Numbered from the stretch's first letter, positions 35,482 through 45,447 are shown. The stretch: DNA of 64,000 nt from Spirochaetota bacterium (GCA_016934735.1 JAFGSG010000023.1:1-64000), one strand, 5' to 3'. The notes: generated from the letters alone by a model not told the origin. Numbers and translations: made by a program.

Positions 35482-37749
35482 ATGGAAATAAACGAAGAAT
35501 TAAACCAGATAATTATGTCCGCGTTCAATGAAGCGAACGCGAGAAACCATGAATACCTTACTCCTGAGCATGTATTATATGCCTCTCTTTTCTTTGAAAA
35601 GGGCAAAAGGATAATAGAAAGCTGCGGAGCAAGTATTGACCGTTTAAGAACGAAGATCGAGAACCATTTAAAAAACAATGTACCGGTAGTGCAGGGGAAG
35701 GAACCGAACCAGTCGCTCGGGTTTCAGAATGTTATGGAAAGGGCTATATGGCATATCACCAATGCCCAGAAAAGCGAGCTGGATATTGGCGATATTTATG
35801 CTGCGATCCTGGAAGAAAAGGAATCCTATGCGGCGTATTTTCTTCAGGAGGAGGGTATTACCAAACTTGATCTGCTGAATTATATATCTCACGGCATATC
35901 TGTTATGCCTGAAGATTTTTATTTAAGAGATATCAACGAGAAGATAGACAAGGCCAGGGATAAGCAGACAAAAGAAGAGAAGAAAAAAGGCAGGAGCCTG
36001 CTTCAGGTTTTTGCCGTTGAGCTTGTTGAAAAAGCGCGAAACAACGAGATAGAACCTATTATAGGCAGGGAAGGCATACTTGAACAGACAATTCAGGTGC
36101 TGTGCAGAAGATTTAAAAACAATCCGATTCACGTAGGCGACGCAGGTGTAGGCAAGACTGCAATCACCGAAGGACTGGCGCAGATGATTGCCGCAAAAAA
36201 AGTTCCTAAACCTTTGAGAGATGCCACAATATATTCTCTGGACATGGGAGCATTGCTTGCCGGGACAAAATACCGAGGCGATTTTGAAGAGCGCATGAAG
36301 AAGGTCATCGCTGAGCTTAAAGAGATAAAGAATGTAATTTTATTTATCGATGAGATCCATACAATAATCGGCGCAGGCGCAGTTTCCGGTGGCACAATGG
36401 ACGCGTCAAACATTCTTAAGCCGATACTGACCTCCGGTATAATGAGATGCATCGGCTCTACAACTTACGAGGAATACACGAAATATTTTCAGAAGGATCA
36501 CGCGCTTTCGCGGAGGTTTCAGAAGATAGAGATCCCTGAACCCACTATTGATGAATCATATCAGATCCTTCTCGGCATAAGGGAAAAGTACGAAAAATAC
36601 CATAATGTGAGATATGAAGATACGGCTCTTCGTGCTGCTGCCGAGCTTTCAGCCAAGCATGTGAATGACCGCCATCTTCCGGACAAAGCCATAGACGTTA
36701 TCGATGAAGCGGGCGCGTTTTCACGTATGCGCAGGGAGGACGAAGGCGAGCCGGACGTGATCTCCATTCTTGAGATAGAGAAGATAGTGGCAAAGATGGC
36801 AAGGATACCCGAAAAGTCGGTCTCGGCCGCTGAAGTGAAAAGCTTAAAAAATCTTGAGGAAGAATTAAAGAATAACATTTTCGGCCAGGATAATGCTATT
36901 AAGCAGGTTGCCGAAGCAATTAAACGGTCAAGAGCGGGCTTCCATGATCCGGATAAACCTATTGCTTCATTCCTTTTTGCCGGCCCTACTGGTGTGGGCA
37001 AAACCGAACTCGCAAGACAGCTTGCATCTATCATGGGCATTAAGCTTCATCGCTTTGACATGAGCGAGTATCAGGAAAAGCACACGGTTGCAAGGCTGAT
37101 CGGGGCCCCTCCAGGATACGTCGGCTACGAAGAAGGCGGCCTTCTGACAGAGGCGATCAGAAAAACCCCGTATTCGGTGCTATTGCTTGACGAAGTGGAG
37201 AAAGCCCATCCGGATATCTTTAATACTTTGCTTCAGGTAATGGATTATGCGACCCTGACAGACAACAACGGCAAGAAAGCAGACTTCCATAACTGTATTA
37301 TCATTATGACATCCAATGCGGGCGCAAGGGAAATAGGTAAGAGCATTATAGGCTACGGCGGTGAAAAAGTTCAGGGTAATGCGGTAATAGATGCTGTAGA
37401 AAAGATATTTTCCCCGGAATTCAGAAACCGGCTTGATTCAATTGTCACTTTTAACGGATTGGGGGAAGAAATAATTTTAAAAATTGTAAAAAAGTCAATT
37501 GACGAATTTAAAAAGCAGCTGCAGGAAAAGAATATAGATATTGAAGTATCAGAGGAATGCTGTAAATGGCTTGCTGCCAAGGGTTATTCGCCTGAATTCG
37601 GAGCAAGGGAAATCAGCCGTCTGGTACAGACAAAGATTAAATCATATTTTGTTGATGAAGTACTTTTCGGTGATTTAAAAGAAGGAGGAAAGGCTTTTAT
37701 TGACATAGAAAATGATGATGTCGCAGTAAAAGTAGACAAGAGGGATTAA
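35482..37749 (+). CDS. clpA: ATP-dependent Clp protease ATP-binding subunit ClpA
   Basis: 755 aa. A Clp-N repeat domain (1-145) is followed by two AAA+ modules: the first with GDAGVGKT and LFIDEIHTIIGAG, the second with GPTGVGKT and LLLDEVEKAHPD, and a C-terminal D2-small domain (GYSPEFGAREISRLVQ). An IGF/L-type ClpP loop is expected in the second module: GKSIIGYGGEK is seen, so the tripeptide is less canonical than the IGF of ClpA elsewhere. No ClpB middle domain. It unfolds proteins for ClpP; clpP is not in the window. Its stop overlaps the parA start (TAATG). Confidence 0.95.
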   Translation: MEINEELNQIIMSAFNEANARNHEYLTPEHVLYASLFFEKGKRIIESCGASIDRLRTKIENHLKNNVPVVQGKEPNQSLGFQNVMERAIWHITNAQKSELDIGDIYAAILEEKESYAAYFLQEEGITKLDLLNYISHGISVMPEDFYLRDINEKIDKARDKQTKEEKKKGRSLLQVFAVELVEKARNNEIEPIIGREGILEQTIQVLCRRFKNNPIHVGDAGVGKTAITEGLAQMIAAKKVPKPLRDATIYSLDMGALLAGTKYRGDFEERMKKVIAELKEIKNVILFIDEIHTIIGAGAVSGGTMDASNILKPILTSGIMRCIGSTTYEEYTKYFQKDHALSRRFQKIEIPEPTIDESYQILLGIREKYEKYHNVRYEDTALRAAAELSAKHVNDRHLPDKAIDVIDEAGAFSRMRREDEGEPDVISILEIEKIVAKMARIPEKSVSAAEVKSLKNLEEELKNNIFGQDNAIKQVAEAIKRSRAGFHDPDKPIASFLFAGPTGVGKTELARQLASIMGIKLHRFDMSEYQEKHTVARLIGAPPGYVGYEEGGLLTEAIRKTPYSVLLLDEVEKAHPDIFNTLLQVMDYATLTDNNGKKADFHNCIIIMTSNAGAREIGKSIIGYGGEKVQGNAVIDAVEKIFSPEFRNRLDSIVTFNGLGEEIILKIVKKSIDEFKKQLQEKNIDIEVSEECCKWLAAKGYSPEFGAREISRLVQTKIKSYFVDEVLFGDLKEGGKAFIDIENDDVAVKVDKRD

Positions 37750-38510
37750 TGAGAATAATATCGATGTCCAATAATAAGGGCGGTGTAGGCAAAACAACCA
37801 GCACTGTTAACATAGCCGCATGCCTGCAGAAATTAGGGAAAAAGGTGCTGGTCATAGATCTCGACCCACAGGCTCAATCGACATATCATTTTGGAATAAG
37901 CCAGAACAGATTCGATCAGCCTATAAAAATAGATAAAACAATTTATGATGTAATAAAGGGGGAGTCATCTTATAAGGAGACAATAATTGACAGAAACGGA
38001 ATTCATGTTCTGCCTTCATGCCCTGACCTTCGCGGAATAGAGTTTATTGCATTGCCTGCGAAAGAATTTCTTTTGCGCGATTCGCTTGAGACTTTAAACG
38101 GATATGATTTTGTTTTGATAGATTGTCCTCCGTCGCTGGGTGTACTGACACTGAACGCGCTTTGCTTTTCAAACGAAATCTTTATCCCTCTGCAGGTCCA
38201 GTTCCTTCCGTATCACGGCATGTACAATTTATTTGAAGCTGTTGATATGGTAAAAAAAAGGCTGAATAAAGGTATAAAAATATCCGGTATTATAGGCACA
38301 ATGTATAACTCGAGAAAAGCGATCAACAACGAAGTTATTGAGGAGATAGAGAAGCGGCTGCCCGGAAAACTGTTTAAGACACTTATACGGGAAAACGTGG
38401 CCCTTCAGGAAGCTCCGAGCTGGGGCAAGACGATCTGCGAATATAAACCCAACAGCACCGGAGCTGACGACTATATGGGACTTACGAAAGAAATTCTGGA
38501 ACGCGATTAA
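37749..38510 (+). CDS. ParA/Soj family ATPase
   Basis: 253 aa. The deviant Walker A reads NNKGGVGKTTSTVNIA, then VLVIDLDPQAQST (A'), FVLIDCPPSLGVLTLNAL (Walker B) and the C-terminal region QVQFLPYHGMYNLFEAV typical of plasmid/chromosome-partition ParA (Soj) and related MipZ-like ATPases. No parB or parS is seen beside it, so it may position another cargo. It overlaps clpA by 1 bp and its stop overlaps that of the convergent FecR gene by 3 bp. Confidence 0.93.
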   Translation: MRIISMSNNKGGVGKTTSTVNIAACLQKLGKKVLVIDLDPQAQSTYHFGISQNRFDQPIKIDKTIYDVIKGESSYKETIIDRNGIHVLPSCPDLRGIEFIALPAKEFLLRDSLETLNGYDFVLIDCPPSLGVLTLNALCFSNEIFIPLQVQFLPYHGMYNLFEAVDMVKKRLNKGIKISGIIGTMYNSRKAINNEVIEEIEKRLPGKLFKTLIRENVALQEAPSWGKTICEYKPNSTGADDYMGLTKEILERD

Positions 38511-39586
38511 AGATTCGGGATGTTCTTTATCCGCGATTCTTCTTTTTTCTTTTCTTCTATTTTCTGTACCCGCTGTTTTTCCTGCTCTTCAGCTATTTTT
38601 GCCTGCTCATCAGCTATCCTTGTTCTTTCTCTCTGCTCGTCTTCCATTCTTTGCAGGCGTAATCTTTCAGCCTTTAACTGCTCTTCCTTCTTTTTATGTT
38701 CTTTCTTTTGTTCTTCTTCCAGAGCTGCCTTTTGATCTTTTATTTCTTTTTCTTTAATTTTCGTTTCTTCCCCGATCCGGATTTTTTCTAACTGTTCAAT
38801 TAGTTCAGTTTCATATTCTTTATTGTCTTTTATTTCTTCAGCCGGCTTTATCTCTATGCCGATTTCTTTTATTTCATTTTTAATCTCTTCGTTTAATGTG
38901 TTGTCGATTTTAATTAATTTTACTTCTTCTTTAATGGCAGCTATTTCTTCTTTATGTAACGTGACTATTTCAATTTCTTTCTTTTTTTCTATAATTTTAG
39001 TAATATCTTTCTGATCAATTTGTACTGTTTTGTCAGGCTCCACTATTTTTTCTATTTTCTCTATAATTACATCATCTTTAACTGGATTAACTTTTACCTC
39101 ACCTTTCAATACATCTACGCGCGATATTCCTTTGTTGGATGAAACACGGAAGGCCGTACCGCGTACAGCAGCCACGGATGTAGAGGTCTTAACCTGCAGT
39201 TTCGAGTCTTTAAGCAGTTTCGATACTGTGACAAATACTTTCCCTTCGTCCATTTGGAGAAGTGTTTCATCCGCGTTTTCGGTTGATAACAGACGGGCAA
39301 CATCCATACTGGTATTTTCACTTATCCTGATTATGCCGCTGTCTTTATATCTGATATCAATAATGGATAGTTTGCCGGTTTTAATAATGCTGTTTTCCTT
39401 TATCGCATAGCCTGCAACAGGTGTGGCTGTTACATCGCCAGACTGTATTGTTACATCTCCCAGTACGGTCTGAACTGTCAGGATAGAAGAGTCCTGTGTT
39501 AGTTGTGTTTCCTTTTTGCAGGAATATGCAATGAATAGCGATATAATAACACACAATATTAACACATTTTTATTTTGCTTTAACAT
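38507..39586 (-). CDS. FecR-domain lipoprotein with long charged coiled coil
   Basis: About 359 aa from the ATG at 39586, whose signal peptide ends in the lipobox IAYSC; AGAGG lies upstream. The FecR domain (about 30-180: VTIQSGDVTATP, SIIKTGKLSIIDIRY, GKVFVTVSKL, STSVAAVRGTAFRV) is a periplasmic sandwich. The C-terminal half is Lys/Glu/Ile-rich and ends in a coiled coil with EEQ and QRMEDEQRERTRIADEQ-type heptads. FecR proteins of this lipoprotein form are common in Leptospira; no sigma factor is adjacent, so it is probably not a TonB-type regulator. The stop codon overlaps parA. Confidence 0.85.
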   Translation of the reverse strand: MLKQNKNVLILCVIISLFIAYSCKKETQLTQDSSILTVQTVLGDVTIQSGDVTATPVAGYAIKENSIIKTGKLSIIDIRYKDSGIIRISENTSMDVARLLSTENADETLLQMDEGKVFVTVSKLLKDSKLQVKTSTSVAAVRGTAFRVSSNKGISRVDVLKGEVKVNPVKDDVIIEKIEKIVEPDKTVQIDQKDITKIIEKKKEIEIVTLHKEEIAAIKEEVKLIKIDNTLNEEIKNEIKEIGIEIKPAEEIKDNKEYETELIEQLEKIRIGEETKIKEKEIKDQKAALEEEQKKEHKKKEEQLKAERLRLQRMEDEQRERTRIADEQAKIAEEQEKQRVQKIEEKKKEESRIKNIPNL

Positions 39587-39659
39587 ATAAAGTTTACCTC
39601 TGAAATTGAAAAGAAAATGTTGCAATAGAATAGAAATTCTGCTGCATCCATATGCATTT

Positions 39660-40379
39660 TTAGAAAGAGTATACTACAGATAATGTTGGTCCGAAAAAAT
39701 TATAAGACTCGCTTTCGGATTCTCCATCCGGATAATCGATAAATAAATATTGATATCTAAAGCCCAGGTTTACGGATGTATTAGCTGATGCGAAATAATA
39801 GGCAACGGATAGATTAGTATTAAAACCTCTTTCATTAATATTAATTGTGGTTTTACCGTCTGATTCTTCGCCGGATATGTCATGTTTACCCCATGAATAT
39901 GTACCTGATATATTCAGGAGAAGATACAGTGAGTCTGTAAGCGGAAATGTTGAACCTATGCCGGCTCCAGGCCCGGCGCTCCAGTGCACCCCCTCGTCAT
40001 CCTCTTCATCCCAGCTGAAGCCCATCAATTTCCCGCCTCCGAATAATTTTAAATACCGGTTGATGTTGTAATTCAAAGAAATATCCGAGTCAAATCTTGA
40101 GATGCCATCAGGTCCGCCTTCGCCCTTATTGTCTTCACTGGGAAATTTTCCGTATAAAAATACTCCGGCTAAACTCCATGATTCATTTAAACGCGCAGAT
40201 AAAACAGGGCCGTATAGCAATGTCGGTTGTAAATCCATATCATTTTCGGCTTTTACCGTTTCCCACCAGCAGAACCATGTTAAAACGCCTGCACTTAATT
40301 CAAGCGCTGAGGCTTTATTTATAAAGGGGAACACAATAAAAGATAATGATAGTATTATAGAAAAAATAACTCTTTTCAT
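39660..40379 (-). CDS. Putative outer-membrane beta-barrel protein
   Basis: 239 aa from the ATG at 40379 with GGAGG at good distance; the longer reading to 40406 is unlikely. Signal peptide 1-25 (MKRVIFSIILSLSF ... KASA). The mature part alternates short amphipathic strands rich in Tyr, Trp, Ser and Asn, with Gly/Asp turns (SWSLAGVFLYGKF, FGGGKLMGFSW, SLYLLLNISGTYSWG, VNLGFRYQYLF) and ends in VVYSF, an aromatic C-terminal residue as required by BAM. Likely an 8-stranded barrel; function unknown. Downstream is the FecR lipoprotein on the same strand, 73 bp away. Confidence 0.78.
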   Translation of the reverse strand: MKRVIFSIILSLSFIVFPFINKASALELSAGVLTWFCWWETVKAENDMDLQPTLLYGPVLSARLNESWSLAGVFLYGKFPSEDNKGEGGPDGISRFDSDISLNYNINRYLKLFGGGKLMGFSWDEEDDEGVHWSAGPGAGIGSTFPLTDSLYLLLNISGTYSWGKHDISGEESDGKTTININERGFNTNLSVAYYFASANTSVNLGFRYQYLFIDYPDGESESESYNFFGPTLSVVYSF

Positions 40380-40646
40380 AGATTGATGCCTCCAAATAGT
40401 CACCATTAAAAATAATAGTTTTTATTATTAAAGTCAATATGAATTTCGGCATTTTTACTATTACTTCTTTAGAAGCCGGCAGTAATATTGAGAGTTTTGT
40501 CAGTGGCAGGCAGGCTTTAGTGTCAAGTGCAGACGAGGATGTCTATTTTCACCTGATTGGATCCGGATGGTAAACAATTATAATCCTTTTTTGTGGGATT
40601 CGGGGTAGGCTGAGAGCAGAGTCTACTTTTTGCCGTAACCTGTAAT

Positions 40647-41225
40647 TTACCGGAACCACAACCAGGCTGCCAGTTTTTTTGAAAATAACATAGCCTTAAC
40701 CAGTCCGTCTTCAATCTGATCACCAAGCATGACTGCCTGAATGAAAAGAAAAATACCCAGTAAAATAAATATCGAAGCATACCATTTCGGCACGAGTTTT
40801 TCTTTCAGTATTTTATATATTATAAGAAAAGCAAAAGGTACTCCGATAAAAAAGCCGAAGATTACTCCCGGCGCATATGTCCCAAAATAAAATGACCAGT
40901 ATAAATGCACTACGCCGTTGTAGGATATAAGTGTTATAACCGGCAGCAATAAACAGGAATTAACTTTTTTATTCTTAGGAATCAGGCTTATATACGTATA
41001 TACAAAAAATAAGAATATTAGAAACAAAAAAATGGTCCTCAAATCCAGGCTGGTAACATCAGCAGGAATATTCGATTGAAATTGTCTGTGCCATGGCAGG
41101 ATGTTCCATTCTTCAAGCTCATGTAACATAAAGACAAAGGGGAATAGCATTAATAATTTACGTATTCTTATGCTATCTATAAATTGTTTAATATTAATAT
41201 CTTTTATCCGACTAAATATTGTCAT
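40647..41225 (-). CDS. HXXEE-domain membrane protein
   Basis: 192 aa from the ATG at 41225, which has CAGGAGA upstream; an in-frame start at 41327 gives an extra 34 residues without membrane character. HELEEW near residue 30 is the HxxEE motif of the PF13787-type membrane proteins, followed by five hydrophobic segments. Conserved His (VVHLYWSF) and Glu residues suggest a metal or substrate site, but no activity is known. Last in the Crp/SDR cluster on the minus strand. Confidence 0.8.
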   Translation of the reverse strand: MTIFSRIKDINIKQFIDSIRIRKLLMLFPFVFMLHELEEWNILPWHRQFQSNIPADVTSLDLRTIFLFLIFLFFVYTYISLIPKNKKVNSCLLLPVITLISYNGVVHLYWSFYFGTYAPGVIFGFFIGVPFAFLIIYKILKEKLVPKWYASIFILLGIFLFIQAVMLGDQIEDGLVKAMLFSKKLAAWLWFR

Positions 41226-41350
41226 ATCATTTCTCCTGAGATTATCTATACCAAGGTATAATATCGCAACGTCTGTATAAAGGGTATAATCCTGGTTTTT
41301 AAAATCCCTGTACCAATGCATTCTCAATAGCTTTTCTTAAAACAGTACTG

Positions 41351-42088
41351 CTATCTGAATATCTGTTTTGCTTTCATCAGTAAAAGCATCCATTTGTACA
41401 TGTATACTTTTTTTCTCCTGTATGTAATCATTTTTTCCAGCTTAACTGCCGCTTTCCCGGGATCGAGTACCATAAATCGAGGCACTTTAACGGTGTCTTC
41501 TCTGTCGTGCTGGAAAGTAGTGTCCATAAGGCCAGGTAAAAACAATCCTACACTTATATTCAATTCTTTCATTTCACATTGAAGGCCTTCTGAAAAAACC
41601 GCAAGCGCTGATTTCGTACCTGCGTAAACACTGTTGTCAGCAAACGAAATTTCACTCACCAAAGAATCAATATTTAATATATAAGCAGCTCCGCTGCATT
41701 TAAGCAGCGGAAGCAAAGCTTTTATACAATAGAACGGGCCGTAAAAATTGACTTCAAACTGTTTTCTCATTTCATCATTGGACATTTTCTCTGAAATCTT
41801 ATGAATCCCGATGCCCGCATTGTTTATCAGAACATCAACATGTTTAAAGTTTTCGTCAATTATCCCTGCCATACGATGTACATCAGTTTCGTTTGAAACA
41901 TCACAAGGTATAATTAACGGTTTTCTGCCTGTCCGGTTCTCAATTTCTTTTTGCGTCTGTTCCAATAGACTTCCGGAACGCGCTACAAGAACAATATCCG
42001 GATTGCTTCGGCATAAACGAAGAGCAGTCTCCCTGCCTAGGCCCTTTGAAGCCCCTGTAATTACAATTGTTTTATTTGATAAATTCAT
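41351..42088 (-). CDS. Short-chain dehydrogenase/reductase
   Basis: 245 aa. Classical SDR: NAD(P) loop TGASKGLGRETA (12-23), NNAG motif LINNAGIG, catalytic Ser in LNIDSLVSEIS and the YxxxK pair in VYAGTKSALAVFSEGLQ. The Arg in LVARSG after strand two points to NADP. Substrate unknown. Strong GGAGG. It is in a minus-strand run crp - small membrane protein - SDR - HXXEE. Confidence 0.92.
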   Translation of the reverse strand: MNLSNKTIVITGASKGLGRETALRLCRSNPDIVLVARSGSLLEQTQKEIENRTGRKPLIIPCDVSNETDVHRMAGIIDENFKHVDVLINNAGIGIHKISEKMSNDEMRKQFEVNFYGPFYCIKALLPLLKCSGAAYILNIDSLVSEISFADNSVYAGTKSALAVFSEGLQCEMKELNISVGLFLPGLMDTTFQHDREDTVKVPRFMVLDPGKAAVKLEKMITYRRKKVYMYKWMLLLMKAKQIFR

Positions 42089-42116
42089 ATTTTACCTCCA
42101 GTATTTGATCTGATAA

Positions 42117-42353
42117 TTAACATCCGGATTTGACCCTGCTCTTATTGTCAGTATGGAGCTTTATGTGCATCAATACACCGATAAGACCTGCGAAAAATCC
42201 GCAGAAAAAACCACTGATGGTATGTCCCATTACGTTATCCATTACGTTTTTAGGGAAAGGGAAGATGAAAAAGTTGAGTAATCCTGAAATAATACTGCAC
42301 AGTATGCCCCCGAATATACCGCTCATTAGTGCTCCGATAATTTTTCCTTTCAT
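42117..42353 (-). CDS. Small Gly-rich membrane protein (78 aa)
   Basis: Two to three hydrophobic segments with GxxxG-like spacing (IIGALMSGIFGGILCSIISG; HTISGFFCGFFAGLIG) and a basic C-terminal tail. AGGAG Shine-Dalgarno 6-7 nt before the ATG. It lies between the Crp/Fnr gene and the SDR, 28 bp before the latter, so it is likely co-transcribed. No family recognised. Confidence 0.7.
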   Translation of the reverse strand: MKGKIIGALMSGIFGGILCSIISGLLNFFIFPFPKNVMDNVMGHTISGFFCGFFAGLIGVLMHIKLHTDNKSRVKSGC

Positions 42354-42435
42354 AACGTTTCTCCTGTTTTTTAATTTAAAATATATTTACTAAGGAGAAT
42401 ATACAGAAGTGCAAACCGGATGTCATTGATGTATG

Positions 42436-43026
42436 TTAAGATTGTTTTAAATTTGTGCGGATTCTGCTAAGTGATTCCGGGGTGATGCCAAGATAAGATG
42501 CAATATGATATTGACTTATTCTGTTCACAAGATTCGGATAATCCTGTAAAAATTGTAAATATCTTTCCTGCGCGTCAATTAATAAAAAATCGGATTCTCT
42601 TTTTTGTCCGAGTATAAATAGCATCTCAGCCAGCTTCCTTGCTACTTTCTGCCAGCATATATGGCTATTCAGTAAATCATTATATGTTTTATAATCGATA
42701 ACGAGTAATTTCGTATTTTCAAGCGCCTGAATATAAATATTTGATTCTTCCCTTCGTATAAAGGCGTTGTAAGCAACAGCTAAAGTCTTCTCAGTAACAA
42801 AATGCTTATTAATTTCATTTCCGGAATCATCAATATAGAAAAGACGCAACAGGCCTGAAATGTTATATCCTAAGCAGTCCGGAATTTTGCCTGCCAGTAA
42901 AAAATATTCGTCTTTTTTAAGGTAGATGATCTTCCTGCGTTTTAATAATTTGTGCTGTTCTTCTCTGGGAATCTCTGCGGAGAAATTCATTGAGTCAACC
43001 AGCTCTTGAAAATAATTTGATTTCAT
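42436..43026 (-). CDS. Crp/Fnr family transcriptional regulator
   Basis: 196 aa from the ATG at 43026 (a TTG one codon earlier is possible). Cyclic-nucleotide-binding-like beta-roll at about 15-120 (YLKKDEYFLLAGKIPDCLGYNISGLLRLFY) and a C-terminal winged helix with the recognition segment ISQYHIASYLGITPESLSRIRTNL. Cys clusters for an FeS Fnr site are lacking. It heads the SDR/HXXEE run and is probably its regulator. Confidence 0.88.
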   Translation of the reverse strand: MKSNYFQELVDSMNFSAEIPREEQHKLLKRRKIIYLKKDEYFLLAGKIPDCLGYNISGLLRLFYIDDSGNEINKHFVTEKTLAVAYNAFIRREESNIYIQALENTKLLVIDYKTYNDLLNSHICWQKVARKLAEMLFILGQKRESDFLLIDAQERYLQFLQDYPNLVNRISQYHIASYLGITPESLSRIRTNLKQS

Positions 43027-43190
43027 CAATTATCGGGACCTTGTATGTTTATCAAAGGATCTAATGCTTTACATTTCTTTTAGCAAACGAATTAGAGAGT
43101 GATTCCATTTGGATAATCCTTTCAGTTACAATAACTTTAAATTAAAACTAAAGTGATTGGTTTTGCCAACTATTAATTAAATTTTATTAT

Positions 43191-43280
43191 AGCTTATCTT
43201 AAAAAATAAGTTTTTTTTGATAGAAATGGAATATATTATACTCAGTAATTCATGGAAATTTATATTTTTGGGATAGCTTC
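43191..43280 (+). repeat. Core-less MITE-like shell element
   Basis: AGCTTATCTTAAAAAATA (43191-43208) and TATTTTTGGGATAGCTTC (43263-43280) form imperfect terminal inverted repeats. The middle, TATACTCAGTAATTCATGG, is shared with the element at 58955-59026. The hairpin core of copies A-D is missing. It lies in the 485-bp divergent gap between the Crp gene and the small lipoprotein gene; the rest of that gap holds no feature I can support. Confidence 0.65.
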
Positions 43281-43514
43281 TGGTTTTTCTGTGAAATAGC
43301 AGCAGTTTTTTGATATTTTACAATAATTGGATAGTATTTTCCTCTTCGATATTTTGCTATTTTTACGAAAATTTTTTGAAATTCAATTTGACTTATTGAA
43401 AAGCTTTGTTTGATGTTCCTATCAATCAATATCAATCATGCACGTGAGATTCAGATTATTTCTTAAAAGAGGCATTTACTCTATTGTTCATTTATATAAA
43501 AACAGAGGGTCTTT

Positions 43515-43934
43515 ATGGAAAAATATATTGTGTTTCTAATAATATTTTTAATAGTATCCTGTTCTTCCCTGGAAAAAAATAGATTTGAAAAAGCAAACGT
43601 ATATTTAAACAGCCATATTTATACATCAGAGCTGAACAGAATAGCAATTCTGGAAGGTATGGTAATCCTGGGAATGAATCCGTGTGAATCAATTGCCGCA
43701 GTAGGGGAGCCGTATTATTTTCAGGTTAAGAACGACCCGAAATTGCCGTCAGGCACAAAACCTTCTGCTATTGTTTTAAAGCAGTGTAATGATCCGGATA
43801 ATAGTATAGTTGACTTTTATTTTAAAAATTCTTTCCAGTACGGCAAAGAGCAGAATTATTCGGTTACATATATTAAGGGAGAAGCTGTAAAGATAGAAAG
43901 AGGTGCCGTAAAAGGCAGCGATTCCGGAGAGTAG
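43515..43934 (+). CDS. Small lipoprotein, unknown function
   Basis: 139 aa. MEKYIVFLIIFLIVSC is a lipoprotein signal with lipobox LIVSC (Cys16). The mature part has a conserved-looking IAILEGMVILGMNPCESIAAVGEP, recalling small SmpA/OmlA-like or outer-membrane assembly lipoproteins (helix-loop with G-M-x-x-x-E-x-x-x-x-x-G-x-P), then two predicted strands. AGAGGG precedes the ATG. Family not certain. Confidence 0.72.
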   Translation: MEKYIVFLIIFLIVSCSSLEKNRFEKANVYLNSHIYTSELNRIAILEGMVILGMNPCESIAAVGEPYYFQVKNDPKLPSGTKPSAIVLKQCNDPDNSIVDFYFKNSFQYGKEQNYSVTYIKGEAVKIERGAVKGSDSGE

Positions 43935-44057
43935 TATAAATTATTTATCTCCATGGCTGAACATCATACTTTATATTGCAAAATATTGAAAAAATCAGGT
44001 TGACTTTATGAAACCTTCCTATGGATATTATCATCACTTCACTAACATTGAGACACC

Positions 44058-45245
44058 ATGGACAATAAAAAGACTGCTGCACGGACTGCAATACAAAATG
44101 TATTTAACCGGGATTACGTTTTAAGCTTTCTCGCATTTTTTAGTTTTCTGTGCGCGTTTCATGCGCTTACACCCACTTTGCCTATTTATCTTGATATGCT
44201 GGGATCGGGGAAGGCAGAAGTGGGGGTACTCGTAGGGACTATCGGCATATCATCGCTGGTTTCAAGATTTCTCGTGGGCAGGGTGCTGCTCAGATACTCG
44301 GAAAGACGTGTAATGATCTGGGGTGCAGCGCTTTTCGCCCTCAGCTTCCTCGCTTTGATTTTCTTCCGCCCCTTCTGGCCTCTCTTTATAGTAAGGTTAG
44401 TTCAGGGAATTTCCTTCGCAAGTGTAGACACATCTGCTGTCGCGTATGGTATCAAGATTATCCCTCCGGCATACCGGTCGCGAGCCATCAGTTACTTTCT
44501 CCTCGCGCCTCCTCTTGCTTCGGGAACAGCCGCCGCCTCCGGTGTGTTTGTGCTCAACCAGTGGGGATTTACGGTACTTCTCCTTGCATGCGCGGGCCTG
44601 TGCATGTGCGCTTTTTTTATTTCGTGTAAATTGAAAAATCCTGGAACGGCAAAACCAGCCGTTGTCTCTCCGGTTAAGAAAAGATTTCCTGTTGAGCACA
44701 GGATTATTGCGCCTGCTGTTGTGAATTTTCTGTATTTCTTCTGCTGGGGAGCAGTTATAGCCTTTTTCCCTCTTTATGCCGTTAAGTGCGGTGTGTCAAA
44801 TCCCGGTTTGTTTTTCTCCGCCAATGCTGTCATGCTTATCATATCCCGTCTTCTGGGAGGCAGGGTTTTCGACACCTACGGCAAGGAAAAGACCATAATA
44901 ATTACTGCCTTTATCCTGTTGGCCGACTTGGTGATTCTCTCTTTCTCGAACACTCTGCCTTTATTTATTATTGTCGGATTGGTATGGGGCGTGGGAAGCG
45001 CTTTTTTCATACCTGTTACGATGTCATACGCCCTGGAATATGCAGGATCCTCTGACGGCACTACAGTGTCGACTTATCAGGCGTTCATGGATCTGGGGCT
45101 TGCCCTCGGGCCTGCGGTTGCAGGTATTTTTGTTTCACTGATGGGTTATCAGGCTCTCTTTCTCTGCCTTGGCATTGTCTGTCTCGTCAATATAGGCTTT
45201 TTTCAGTTTTATGTAAGAAAAAGAGGCAGGCGTATTACAGTTTAA
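44058..45245 (+). CDS. MFS transporter
   Basis: 395 aa, twelve predicted membrane segments. The opening FHALTPTLPIYLDMLGSGKAEVGVLVG and the motif after helix 2, GRVLLRYSERRVMIWGA, fit the major facilitator superfamily motif A region; the second half repeats it as GGRVFDTYGKEKTI. It resembles the YfcJ/arabinose-efflux-like drug or metabolite exporters. The substrate cannot be told. Monocistronic, ending towards a hairpin at 45448. Confidence 0.9.
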   Translation: MDNKKTAARTAIQNVFNRDYVLSFLAFFSFLCAFHALTPTLPIYLDMLGSGKAEVGVLVGTIGISSLVSRFLVGRVLLRYSERRVMIWGAALFALSFLALIFFRPFWPLFIVRLVQGISFASVDTSAVAYGIKIIPPAYRSRAISYFLLAPPLASGTAAASGVFVLNQWGFTVLLLACAGLCMCAFFISCKLKNPGTAKPAVVSPVKKRFPVEHRIIAPAVVNFLYFFCWGAVIAFFPLYAVKCGVSNPGLFFSANAVMLIISRLLGGRVFDTYGKEKTIIITAFILLADLVILSFSNTLPLFIIVGLVWGVGSAFFIPVTMSYALEYAGSSDGTTVSTYQAFMDLGLALGPAVAGIFVSLMGYQALFLCLGIVCLVNIGFFQFYVRKRGRRITV

Positions 45246-45447
45246 CCGGTCTTTTTATTTTCCCTTGATTTTTTTTGGTTTAATTCTACACGGCTTGCGG
45301 CTGGGAGCTTCATTGCTTTTTACTCAGTTCTACACTTTTGGGGAAGGAAATTCTTATATAAAGAAATGCCAAATATTGACAGAACGGTTGAAACAGCATA
45401 CAACTCTGAATCACAGGAAAAAAGAAAGCAATACTGATTTTACCGGA

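Noticed and set aside
43250-43435. 61-aa minus-strand frame
   Set aside because: Lies partly in a MITE-like repeat, AT-rich low-complexity protein, no ribosome site.
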